From contig NW_020167547.1 of NCBI RefSeq assembly GCF_001641265.1, positions 124,001 to 188,000 on the forward strand: a DNA stretch of 64,000 nucleotides. Reading direction: 5' to 3'. The notes beneath the pieces are model-generated. The model ran no database searches and was not told the DNA's origin. It saw only the letters and a list, made by a program, of their open reading frames with translations. This document shows positions 33,250 to 42,667 of this stretch, piece by piece. The position numbers and the translations under genes were made by a program. This DNA comes from Pseudogymnoascus destructans (Eukaryota > Ascomycota > Leotiomycetes > Thelebolales > Thelebolaceae). Numbering within the stretch: the stretch's first letter is position 1; each line of letters opens with the position of its first letter.

Positions 33250-33579
33250 TGTAAAGGATGCCTTCTCATCTCTCACTCTAAGGAGCAGACTCTGAGTAGC
33301 TGCGGGTCACGTGTGATCATTTGGGAGGGCTAACCGCGTCGGATGGGTTCTGGGTACTTGAGGGAATTGACTCACGAGGTTCCCCCTGGTCACGTGTGAT
33401 CATTTGGGTGGGCTAACCGAGTCGGATGGGTTTTGGGTACTTAAGGGAATTGACTCACGGGGTTCCCCCTTCATCTTTTTTGTATCCTTCGTAGTAGACC
33501 TATAGGATAGCATCCGTTTAGCCTCCGACTCACACTCTCATATGCTATTACTGTGAGCTGGGTGCCCTGTGTCCTTACA
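33250..33579 (+). mobile_element. 5' LTR (family B) of plus-strand gypsy-type element
   Basis: Runs from TGTAAAGGATGCC to CTGTGTCCTTACA, directly before the leader of the gag gene at 33751. It contains an imperfect 83-base tandem duplication (33306-33388 and 33389-33470). No matching target duplication or 3' LTR is seen. Confidence 0.65.
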
Positions 33580-33750
33580 TTATACAAAAAAGATCACGCC
33601 TGCCAGGGACGGCCGTACTTAAATAATATCCCACACCGGAACGACTCAGGAGAACTATCGTTAAACCATCGACTGCGACTCGGTAACATTTCAGAGGAGA
33701 GACCTGACAACTTCAAATAGCCGTGATTCCAGAGATATCACGGACAGCCA

Positions 33751-35070
33751 GTGGATCAAGGTTTGATTCTTCAGAACAAGCTGGTAAAGTCGCTGACACG
33801 TTGGCGCCAAATAGGATACGAGATCCGTAAGAACCCCCTCGTAGCACAGAGGAAATTGTGGACAAGAGCGTTGATAGCTACGAGCTACCAGAAGTCAAGC
33901 TCTTTTGTATCGGTACCGATACATACCCGAGGCAATATGTCGAAAAAGCCGACATCAAACATACCCCAAGACAATGACGGTCAATTGCCCCGAATGACTA
34001 CCAGACAAACCACCGCTGCAGCTACAACCGCTGTGCCATCCGAGGACATCCCGAGTCGAATGGCCTACCTCGAAGCACAGATACAGGAGATCAAGGATCT
34101 ACTAGTTACCCTGACGGCAGCCCAGACCAGAATCCCGTCCACACCGCTGGTGGACGCCCCCATACCCACAGTCGAAGCTGCGGGGCAACGAACGCCTCGC
34201 ACACGAAACACCCCTGAGACAGTTCAATTGCCGCCTCTTCAGGACTTTCGTTCTCCATCAATCCCAAGCACGTCACGAATGCACACCGAGGACCCACCGG
34301 CTCGCTATAAGAAATCTACCCTCTCGGAGAGAATCACTCCGCGCGATGGGATAGAACATACCTTCCTACAATGGAGCACTTCGATTTGGGACCGACTCGT
34401 AGTCAATGAGGACCACTACCTTACCGACGTCTCGAGAAGAGCGTTGATATGGGGAACTACGACCGGCCTGGCTAAGACATACCTAGAGCCCCAATACCTG
34501 TCCGCTACGTATGGGTTCTGTAGTGCTGAGGAGATGATGGACCTACTAGGTTCATACTACCTAAGTGCAGCTATCACAGGACAAGTCTCCGAGTCTGAAT
34601 GGTTTCAGTACATGTGGAACAAGTTGACTCCCCAATTCCGCAGCAGCGTCGCGATCATCAAAAACCAATGGAATGGAGAATACCAGACCATGGTACGAGA
34701 ACTTACCACCTTCGATCAGGAATGGCGTCGGAACAACGAATTGAATCTGCTACCCGCTCTCACAAGGACGTCCACACGTACCACAGATACGGCAAAGGCG
34801 TCAGCGTCGAAGCTGACTCGAGCCACACCCGCTCTGTTCACCCGAACCACGTTCCTCCCCAAGCCAACGATGCCAGAACGTGTGAAGACCGCAGTCCCAG
34901 CGTCCTCAGGGAACTGTTTCAAGTGTGGCAAGCCCGGCCATTTCCAGGACAAATGCCCCCTTAACGCTACTATCAAGGAAATTGACCGTAACGATCCCGA
35001 GGCAGAAGAACAATGGGAGGAAGCTGTAGTTCAATCAGATGCGTCCCTCGAGGAAAACGACGAGGCCTAG
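33751..35070 (+). CDS. Gypsy-type retrotransposon Gag (intact frame)
   Basis: 439-residue Gag-like protein. It has a coiled segment near MAYLEAQIQEIKDLLVTLTA, a capsid-like domain (FLQWSTSIWDRLVVNEDHYL onward) and a CCHC zinc knuckle CFKCGKPGHFQDKCPL near residue 390, which packages RNA. The acidic C-terminus overlaps the start of the protease frame. The frame is complete, but the element as a whole is truncated at about 35786. Confidence 0.75.
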   Translation: MDQGLILQNKLVKSLTRWRQIGYEIRKNPLVAQRKLWTRALIATSYQKSSSFVSVPIHTRGNMSKKPTSNIPQDNDGQLPRMTTRQTTAAATTAVPSEDIPSRMAYLEAQIQEIKDLLVTLTAAQTRIPSTPLVDAPIPTVEAAGQRTPRTRNTPETVQLPPLQDFRSPSIPSTSRMHTEDPPARYKKSTLSERITPRDGIEHTFLQWSTSIWDRLVVNEDHYLTDVSRRALIWGTTTGLAKTYLEPQYLSATYGFCSAEEMMDLLGSYYLSAAITGQVSESEWFQYMWNKLTPQFRSSVAIIKNQWNGEYQTMVRELTTFDQEWRRNNELNLLPALTRTSTRTTDTAKASASKLTRATPALFTRTTFLPKPTMPERVKTAVPASSGNCFKCGKPGHFQDKCPLNATIKEIDRNDPEAEEQWEEAVVQSDASLEENDEA

Positions 35071-35468
35071 GAGAAGGCTCCTTCCTAGGTCTACGCAAAT
35101 GTGACCTGCGAGGACTAGACTTACAAGAACTCCTGGGAGGCACCCAGTTCTTAGTCGACACGACCCTGAGTATGAATGGACTCGGTGTGCAAACGAAGTC
35201 CCTAGCAGACACAGGAGCAAACGGCTACCTCGTCATTAACAAGCCTTTCGCAATACGACTATCGAAAGCGCTTCAGAGCCCTATACGGAAACTACCCTAC
35301 TCTGTACCCATACGTGGATTTCAGCGCAAAATCCAAGGCCATGTATTGGAGTATATTCGGTTACACTTAACAGTCGAAGGACGCCGGATATATAACTGCC
35401 CCTTTGTACTCCTGGACCTCGGAGCACAAGATGTGATAATTGGAAAGAAGCTTTTCAGCCGCTTCTGA
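35013..35468 (+). CDS. Retroviral-type aspartic protease region of plus-strand gypsy-type element
   Basis: Overlaps the end of gag by 58 bases in the -1 register, the usual arrangement for gag-pol frameshifting. The active-site motif is ADTGANGYLV, and a second conserved block FVLLDLGAQDVIIGKKL lies near the end. Reverse transcriptase should follow, but coding stops at 35468 and the element is cut at 35786 by another repeat. Confidence 0.7.
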   Translation: MGGSCSSIRCVPRGKRRGLGEGSFLGLRKCDLRGLDLQELLGGTQFLVDTTLSMNGLGVQTKSLADTGANGYLVINKPFAIRLSKALQSPIRKLPYSVPIRGFQRKIQGHVLEYIRLHLTVEGRRIYNCPFVLLDLGAQDVIIGKKLFSRF

Positions 35469-35786
35469 ATACTACTCGACTCTGCAAGGAGCCGGTTAGT
35501 ATGGCCAAAGGAGTACCCGCCGACTCCTCGCTGGAGCAAGGAGATCACATTGCCCTACTACACGCGAGAAACGTCCATTCGACATCCCGCATACCAGCCG
35601 GATGCGAATTGCAGGGATGCTGCAATCCACTGCAAAGACAGACGCTGCGCAGGCGGATGCTCGATAAACATGAAGGTGATAACTTCAGGCTATGAAGAGA
35701 TCACCGATAAGCCACCGAGTCCTACCCGAAACCAGGAGGTTTCTCCCCCATTACTGGTGAAACTGGTACCTACTTTCACACCCATA

Positions 35787-35979
35787 TGTAATGCTGACTT
35801 CTAAATGATAGAAGACACAGAGGTTTCTTGCGTAAGGTTGACTTGACAGAGGAGGCAGGGGATTAAACACAAAGGCTTTCCAAGTAACACGTTACAGTAT
35901 TGTAAAGAATACTATATTGAGTTGAGCACGAAGCTCCTATCTAAGGAAATACCATCTACTTATATAGTGGCGTCATGCC
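35787..35979 (-). mobile_element. Partial LTR (family C)
   Basis: About 190 bases match the solo LTR at 40808-41108 (shared GAGGTTTCTTGCGTAAGG and GTGGCGTCATGCC). It is truncated at the right side where gypsy sequence begins. Confidence 0.75.
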
Positions 35980-36004
35980 TCATGGGTAGTGGCCGGAAAA
36001 CCTA

Positions 36005-37462
36005 TCAATTCATTGCCCCAAAGTACCACTGGGTTGGGATGAAGTCTGAGGAATCTGCTTCGACATAGGCTGTCTTGTTTCTATCAAAATGCCTCAAGAC
36101 AGGAGCTTCTGTGACTGTTTGTTTCAACAGCTCAAATGCAGTTTGGCATGCATGAGTCCATTCGAATATCTGATCCTTTCTGGTAAGGTTCACCAATGGC
36201 CTCATGATGCTGGAGTAATTTCAGATGAACCTTCGATAGAAATTGCAGAATCCAATGAAAGCTTGCATATCCCTGAGCGATTTTGGAGTTCGCCATTCCA
36301 ATATAGTAGAAACCTTTGCAGGGTCCATGCGAATGCCATTGACTCCCACGATGAGTCCTAGGAATTTGGTTTCTTGGACGAAAAACTCACATTTTGAGAT
36401 ATCTGCTTGCAGTCCAGCTTCTCGAAGCTTCTGTAGGACTTTCCTTATGTGCTCTGTATGCTCTGCTCGAGTAGCACTGTAGATAAGAATGTCATCCATG
36501 TATGCAGTGACGAATTGGTTGAGGTAATCCATGAGGGTTTCATTCATATACCTCTGGAATGTTGCTGGACCATTTGTGAGTCCGAAGGGTATGACCTTGT
36601 ATTTGTATGATCCAAATCAAGTTCTGAATGTAGTGAGGTCTTCATCTTCTTCTGTCTGCATTCGAATTCGATTGAAGGCATGTCGAATGTCCAGTTTGAT
36701 GAGATATTTTGCTCCTATGACTTGGGCCAGCATTTCATCAATGAGTGGTATGGGATATCGATCCTTTTTCGTTATGGCATTTAGCTTCCTGTAGTCAACA
36801 CAGAATCGAAGACCACCACCTGGCTTTCTCACAAACATAATGGGTGAAGAGTATGGGGCTTTGCTTGCTTCAATGAACCCTTTTGGCAAGTGCTCGAAGA
36901 CATATTCTTCGACCAAATCAAGTTCTTCCTTTGACATATTCCAGAGTGGTGCATATCCCAGCTTTGCATCACCTTCGAGTTCAATATGATGGTTTGAAGG
37001 TCGATGGGGAGGTAGCTTGTCTGCTGCCATTTTTGAAAAAACATCCAAAAATTCATGAAATTCCTTCGGAAGGATCAGTCGAGGGTCAATTTCTTCAGTT
37101 TTGGTCTTGTTCTTGTGCTCGATTATGTCCTTCATTAATATAGCAAAGACTTGAGCTCCTTTTTGCTTTATGAGCATTCGAAATGGTGCTGCGCCAATCA
37201 TTGCTATGGTGCAAGGTTTTGGTTTTTCCACTTTCAGAGCAGGTTCCGAAGGAGGCATTTCTTTGGCTTTCTTCTTTGGCCTTTGTCTTTTGCTTTTCGA
37301 TATAGGCTCTGTTTCGAGGGCTCGATCTGGTATAGAATGGTTGCAATAATCTCCAGTGAAGAGGACTTGATCCAAGCTTTCCTGAGAATGATGGAATGTT
37401 TTCCTAGCAAAGTGATGAATAATGGACATAGGCTTTCCACATGCTCTCCCACTTGTAGTCAA
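36005..37462 (-). pseudogene. Gypsy-type reverse transcriptase, broken
   Basis: Coding pieces in the polymerase order: SKAPYSSPIMFVRKPGGGLR, FCVDYRKLNAITKKDRYP and LIKLDIRHAFNRIRM, then an in-frame TGA after LTTFRT (FRT-stop-FGS). The palm motif AYMDDILIY and [14 protein letters not shown] continue at 36547-36221, and the connection/RNase H start (HACQTAFELLKQTVTEAPVL, YVEADSSDF) is at 36205-36005. Frameshifts separate the last pieces. Catalytic YMDD is present, but the gene is dead. Confidence 0.8.
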
Positions 37463-37653
37463 GGATATATAGCATGTGTGATAGCAGGGGCAGCCTCTCC
37501 ATTGAATCCTTCAACTTGTTTTGTCTTCACAAGTTCGACTGGGGCTATCCCTTCGATTTCACATATTCTTTCTGCATCAGCAGCATTAATGAAGTTTCCA
37601 CCTGTGGCACCAGTATCGATCGATGCATGGACAATAGTTTTGTATTTTCCCAT
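37459..37653 (-). pseudogene. Aspartic protease fragment of gypsy-type element
   Basis: Short frame with the active-site motif HASIDTGATGGNFIN. It joins gag to the reverse transcriptase in the usual gypsy order. Confidence 0.65.
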
Positions 37654-37829
37654 TCTACAAATAACTAAGAAAGGGGTGTCCGGATCAAAACTAGATCTTG
37701 AGGAAGAAGCTGCAATTCTGGCTGCACTACTTCTAGTGATGACTTGTCTAGAGGATATTTTTTCGAATCAATGATAGACTCAGCTGTAGATACCTCATTC
37801 ACTTGAGCTTTGAGCTTCTGGGGAGAGTC

Positions 37830-39066
37830 TCAAGCTCGATGTCCATTTTGTTGGCATATGAAGCATTTCCCAAGTTTCATGAGCATTTCTTTTGCTGGAT
37901 CTTGATGCGGTGGTTGATACAGCTTCTGTGTCTTGTTTTGCATGTTTGAATCCATTGTAGGTTGAGGGACTGAAGTTCGAAGTGCCTGGCCCTGATTTTG
38001 AGTTTGGCCCATGTTGTTTGAAAATGACTTTGGCTTCCTTTTGTCTTCTTGTTCCTTAATCCGCTGGATGTTCTGGTCGATGAGCATGCATTTCTTTGCA
38101 AACTCGTGAAGTGTAGTAGCTCCAACTTCAGCCACTAAGGCTTTCTGCATCTGTTGGTTGACTTTGAAGCGCAAGTCATCTAGCAAAGTTTCTTCGGAGT
38201 AATCAAGCTCTGTCGTGAGCCTTTGAAACTCGGCCCAGAACACTGCAAAGGTGTTGTTTCTCTGATACAGCTTCCGATACTCAGTTTGAGCTGTGTGCCT
38301 TTGATCAGGATCACTGAAGACTTTTTCCAAAAGTTCGAGAATTTCTTCTGCTGTCTGCAGTTTGTTTGTAGAGTTTGGTCTAAGCCTTGGATTAACATGT
38401 CGAACTGCCAGTCCTTCCAGTCGACTCTGAATGTAGCTCATTTGTAAAGTCTGTGTTGGAAAATGATCAATGTTGGCTTCTCTTGAGGCGAATTTTCACA
38501 ACACAGTCTTCAAATGCTGGCTCTATCCCATCTGTGAGGATTGGAGGGTCTGGAATCCGAGCTGACAGTCGACTGTGAGAGTGGTTTCCTGGTTCATTCT
38601 TCAGAGCTTGTTGGGTTTGCTTTTCAAGATATTTCTGAATTGTTTGTTGCTCTGTGATTTGTTGCTCGTTGCTCTGGATCAGTTCCTGTAACTGGAGAAT
38701 GGCATCATCCTTTTCAGCCAGTATCGAATTCGAGTCCTCTGCTAGGGCCAAATAGTCCTGAGGAATGTTCTTGTGCAAATTCCATGCCATTTTCTGGTTG
38801 GTGACAGATAGTTTCTGGAATTCGTCAAAGGTTTCAACATTCCATTCAGCCTTTTCATGTCGATTTGCAAGTATAGATTCACATCTCTCTTGAGCTGTTT
38901 TGCCCAGAGTGTGAAGGAAGGTTTCAGATTTGAAATTAGGATCATGAAGTTCATCAGTTTGGTTTGCAGAACTTGGAATTGATGCTCCTTCTGCCAGGGA
39001 TTCCTGGTCTTGTTCTGGATCATTTCGAGCTGCCATTGCAGCTTTCTCTTTAGCTGTATCAGCCAT
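37830..39066 (-). pseudogene. Gypsy-type Gag, two frames
   Basis: N-terminal part 39066-38467 starts MADTAKEKAAMAARNDPEQD and is a coiled-coil region (EEQ-rich, NEQQITEQQTIQKYLEKQTQ). The second part, 38441-37830, is a retrotransposon Gag domain (FAVFWAEFQRLTTELDYSEE, LDDLRFKVNQQMQKALV) followed by a zinc knuckle CFICQQNGHRA. The knuckle is cut by TGA just before its last Cys; the next codons remain open. Confidence 0.75.
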
Positions 39067-39454
39067 AGCAAGTTGCTATTTCAATTTCAGTTCATATCGT
39101 CAAGTCAGACACATATTGCCAAAGGCCCTATTGTGCAGTTGTCAGCTGTAGGAGCCACTTGAGAGGAGCGCACTTCCCTCACAGTTATATCCTTGTCGAG
39201 GGAGCATTGTAAAAGGTCTGACTTGCGAAGGTGGTGTGTGTGTGTTGAGCTGACTGTCGAGAGCCAACTTTGAGGGGTTGCCTCAAGATCGTCCTGGAAT
39301 CGACATCAGGATAAGGTTTCTGGTTCTGGGGTTTCCAAAGAGTGGATTTCGATTTTGATTTCAGAAGAGGGTTCAGCTCGAAGAGCAGGAAAAGAGGTAT
39401 AAGAAAGATTGAGTTTTATGTCACGGTTCACCAAGGCATAGGGCGCCAGTTGGG

Positions 39455-39677
39455 TATTATGAATTAAACTCAATCTAGAGAAGGAAGGAAAGAGAAGAGG
39501 AGCACTTGAGCAGTGGCTCGATCTGTATACAGCTATGTTGTTGTGGAGTGAATTCTCTTTAGCGAGACCAGTTCTGAGAATTCACTCCACAACTGAAAAC
39601 TTCGCTCCAACCCCGGAAAGCTCCCCACACCCCTGAACCCCTACTCGAAGCTGCAAGGCGCACTTGATATCATAACA
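39455..39677 (-). mobile_element. 5' LTR (family D, about 222 bp) of minus-strand gypsy-type element
   Basis: In element orientation it runs from TGTTATGATATCAAGTGCG to TTTAATTCATAATA and is followed by CCCAACTGGCGCCC, a probable primer-binding region. A second copy lies at 51935-52156 in the opposite orientation. Confidence 0.8.
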
Positions 39678-40157
39678 GTTGCCTTTTCTGTAAAAATGGT
39701 TGCATACTTCTTCTTCCAATTCCTTCTGGCGTGATCATTACCACGTCAATGTGCACTTCATCGAACGGTTGCAAGTTCCGAGTTATAGCTTGCTTGCAGA
39801 TGTGTTTCTTTGCCTTTCCTCTCTCGCATGGATTGCACAATTGGAGAGCTTCATCTTCTTGTTCTTGTGGTGTAAGGTCTTCCTCATTAGAGATTGCCAT
39901 GCCTCTCACCATTTTTGAGGCCTCTGTACATTCACAAGTCCAAGATGTCCAAATCTACGATGCCAGAGTCTAATTGAGTGTGGAGGATTCTTCTTATCTT
40001 TGTGAGTAGTTGCTGGAAATGCATATGTACGCGAGGCTTTAATTATCATCATGTTCTCATCAAAGCGGAACATTGGAATTCCCTCCTTGTTGAGTAAAAG
40101 ATTCTTATCCATGATCCGTAAATCACCCCTTCCTAAGAAAGAGCTTTCGAGCTCCAA
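39670..40157 (-). pseudogene. Copia-type GAG-pre-integrase and integrase start
   Basis: LWHRRFGHLGLVNVQRP is the GAG-pre-integrase signature; CNPCERGKAKKH with FDEVHIDVVMITPEGIGR marks the zinc-binding to catalytic-core junction of copia integrase. The two parts are in different frames, and the rest is cut off by the gypsy insertion. Confidence 0.75.
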
Positions 40158-40807
40158 AAATGTTCATTCCACAATTTGGCAGATATTGAACTTTGGTAAG
40201 GTGTAGGGTGTGAATGCCTCCATCATCTGTTGCGCATTGCAATGTTCTTTCGCCTTGACCAAGTAGCTTGGTGATGCCACTTGCTGTGTCAATGGATGGA
40301 AGAGTCAATGAGGTTTCGTATGTGCCACTGTTAAATTCCTCAATTGAGCTGGCGATATGTGTGTCTGCTCCAGTGTCAAATAATGTGCCATTTTGAATTG
40401 GCAACCTTGAGTGGTTGACTTTAACACAAATGTATGTGGTGGCATTCTTGTCAATTGATGATCTTCATCTTCTTCATCTGATGAGTTCTCATTCTTTGCC
40501 TTCTTTAGCTTGTTTGATTTGTTGCTTAATGCATTGAATGGTGTGAACTTCTTTCCTATTCTCTGCTCCCATTCCTGTCGAAGCTTCTTGTTTGTGACGA
40601 AGCAGTTTTCAGGTTCATGCCTTGCATTCAGATTTCCGCAGTTCTTGCACATCTTTCCTCCTTTGCCCTTTATGTCCTTGAATTTTGACTTTGGCTTCCC
40701 TTTCTGATTTGGCTTTCCATTGTAATGTGTGCTTCCATCCTCTTTTTTGTCCTTCTTTCGGGCTTCATCTGTAATGTCCTCAATAAGTGTGGAAAGTGTA
40801 AGCTTTG
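40123..40807 (-). pseudogene. Copia-type Gag C-terminus and protease
   Basis: TLSTLIEDITDEARKKDKKE leads to a zinc knuckle CKNCGNLNARHEPENC, then the protease active site LFDTGADTHIASSIEEF with a family block GQGERTLQCATDDGGIHTLH. A frame change lies between the two parts near 40400. Confidence 0.75.
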
Positions 40808-41108
40808 TGTAACGCTGACTTCTAAACGATAGAAGACAAGAGGTTTCTTGCGTAAGGTTGACTTGACAGAGGAGGCAGGGGATTAGACACAAAGGCTTTC
40901 CAAGTAACACGTTACAGTATTGTAACGTGTTACTTGGAAAGCCGAAGCTCCTATCTAAGGAAATACTATCTACTTATATAGTGGCGTCATGCCAAAGGGA
41001 TATCCGAGGATAACATGGATAACATAATATCCATGATATCCAATGTTATCCATCACGTGAGGTTGCAGCCGTAAGCGCTAGCCATAGCACTAGCACTTAG
41101 CCGTAACA
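40808..41108 (-). mobile_element. Solo LTR (family C) inside copia 2 gag
   Basis: In element orientation it reads from TGTTACGGCTAAGTG to AAGTCAGCGTTACA. Flanks CAATG and CAAAG suggest a 5-base target duplication with one change. It interrupts gag between the VKQQ and YTKLTLS regions. A near-palindrome (GTAACACGTTACAGTATTG then TAACGTGTTAC) lies inside at 40905-40935. Confidence 0.7.
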
Positions 41109-41821
41109 CATTGTTGCTTCACTGCATGTATTCGAGCACTGGCGTTCTGCCCATATTGGCAATGCATCTGAGAGTGCCATGATGAAGAGAATTGGGTGCC
41201 AGACATCTGGTGGAGGGATCTCGAGGTTGGTAAGTTTCTCAATTGCCTTTTTGAAGCCAATAATGAACTGTTCGAGGTTTGCGTAATCTCCGTACTTGAT
41301 TTTGGTGTATGTCTCAATTGCATTAAAGTTGAGCACAGCACCAGTGCCTTCATATTGAGACTGTAAGATTACCCACATCTCGCATGCAGATTTGCAACCT
41401 GCAAGCAGCTGTGATGGTGTTTCCTTCACATTAGTTTGGATGATGAGTTTCATCGATGCGTCTCCTGCTTTCCATGCTTTCCATGTGGCGAATTTTTCAA
41501 TATCCACCTTCTCATCGAACTCATCTGCTTGTGGAGGAGCTGTGCCTTTTGGGTGTACAAAACGGACAAGGTCGTTGGCATCCACAAGATCCCCATCACA
41601 GTTTTCCATTGTATGTAATTCTCCTCTCCTTGGAGTTTCATATTCTCTGGGAGGTTATTCCGACCTCCATTGCCTTCACCCATTGTGAAAGGTCTTGTGT
41701 GTTTGTATAAGGAATTTCGAGTTTGTGAGAGTTGGATGATGGATGATGGATTCGATCTGGGGCATCCTAGATTGTAGAATTGATCTTCTTCTTCCTCTTC
41801 TTGCTGAGTTGAATCGATCAT
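41109..41821 (-). pseudogene. Copia-type Gag N-terminal part
   Basis: Frames 41821-41450 and 41609-41109 together resemble a UBN2/copia Gag: NYIQWKTVM, WKAWKAGDASMKLIIQTNVK, ACEMWVILQSQYEGTGAVLN and FIIGFKKAIEKLTNLEIPPP. A frame change lies near 41600. Confidence 0.7.
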
Positions 41822-41956
41822 CTGCCAGAGGCTGCAAGTTCGTCTTGAGGTTTTTGTGGAGTGTATGTGCTGTATGTTAGCACTTGTCCATGAATTAGAT
41901 TGTCTGTGCTGTAATGAGCACTTCTCTGAATATGATAACTTTTCGCTTTGCGATAG

Positions 41957-42082
41957 CCGGGCTCATAACCTGTTGAAGTGTATGATATCACTTGCAGCGG
42001 TAGTATAAGTCATCAAGTTGAGTTGAACAACAGTTCACTAGAATATGTGTTGTATTGTTGTTTTGAGTGAAGCTATCTACAG
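41957..42082 (-). mobile_element. Copia 2 5' LTR end and tRNA-Met-half primer-binding site
   Basis: In element orientation TTCAACA (LTR end, 41971) is followed directly by GGTTATGAGCCCGGC (41970-41956). That sequence is complementary to the anticodon arm of initiator tRNA-Met (GGGCTCATAACC). The other LTR end is placed at about 42082 by analogy (TGTAGATAG) and is uncertain. Confidence 0.6.
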
Positions 42083-42667
42083 AACTATTTGTGGGTGGTC
42101 CGCAACCCGATTCGGTTGGCGAGCCACACGCCCAACCAATCAGTCTGAGCAACCTCCTCCTTCAACACGATATTAATCCACCAGTCAACTACGTTGTTAT
42201 ATGAAGAAGGAGGATCTTCTTCACCACTTCGTCCTTCTGGCCATAATGAGACTTCGCTCTGGCGCTCTCGAATAAGACTAGTAATAACTCTTCTAAGCGA
42301 GTTATGGGTTAAACCTAGCAAGTGTTCCTCATCCTTAGTTATAAGCTGCCAAAAGGATCTATCTGTAATAACACCATATATATCACTTTTTTAGACACAA
42401 AGCCAGAGAATTGTTGTCTTTTAGTCTATCGTAAGCCCCTTCCCCCCCCTTTTTGATATTATAATGCCATCAGCCTAGCTACTCTGAGCTAAAGCGCTTT
42501 GAGCTGTAGCTGCTAGAGAGTCTTTGAGGATAGTAGACTCGCTAGTTTCATCGCTAGTTTAGGGTTCGCTAGTGGTATTAGTTAAGAGTTTGTAAGGTAG
42601 CAGTTAGGTAGGCTAGGGCGACGCCATAGGCAGTTGATATTGCAAATAGGGGTTGGTAAAAGTGTTA
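42083..42667. other. Spacer between copia 2 and Fot element
   Basis: A 78-codon minus-strand frame at 42321-42085 (WWINIVLKEEVAQTDWLGVW) has protein-like composition but I do not recognise it; it may be another transposon fragment. The rest is AT-rich with CGCTAGTTTCATCGCTAGTT short repeats near 42,540. Confidence 0.4.

Larger units (their letters stand above)
36005..39677 (-). mobile_element. Minus-strand Ty3/gypsy-type retrotransposon, degraded, 3' truncated
   Basis: Order from right to left: LTR 39455-39677, primer-binding region, gag (39066-37830), protease (37653-37459) and reverse transcriptase (37462-36005). It ends abruptly in the RNase H region, and no 3' LTR or integrase is present. 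Several stops are TGA where the family has Arg. It was inserted into the integrase of the copia element to its right. Confidence 0.8.
39670..42082 (-). mobile_element. Copia-type retrotransposon 2, degraded and 3' truncated
   Basis: Right to left: LTR-like sequence 41971-42082, primer-binding site, gag (41821-41109, continuing 40807-40500), protease, GAG-pre-integrase and the start of integrase. Coding stops where the gypsy LTR begins at 39677. A solo LTR splits gag. Reverse transcriptase and 3' LTR are absent. Confidence 0.75.

Noticed and set aside
33306..33470. Possible CRISPR-like repeat array
   Set aside because: Only two adjacent 83-bp units without spacers, inside an LTR of a eukaryotic genome.
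42085..42321. Short minus-strand frame (78 codons) as a gene
   Set aside because: Protein-like composition but no family match that I recognise and no start context; kept only as a note in the spacer.
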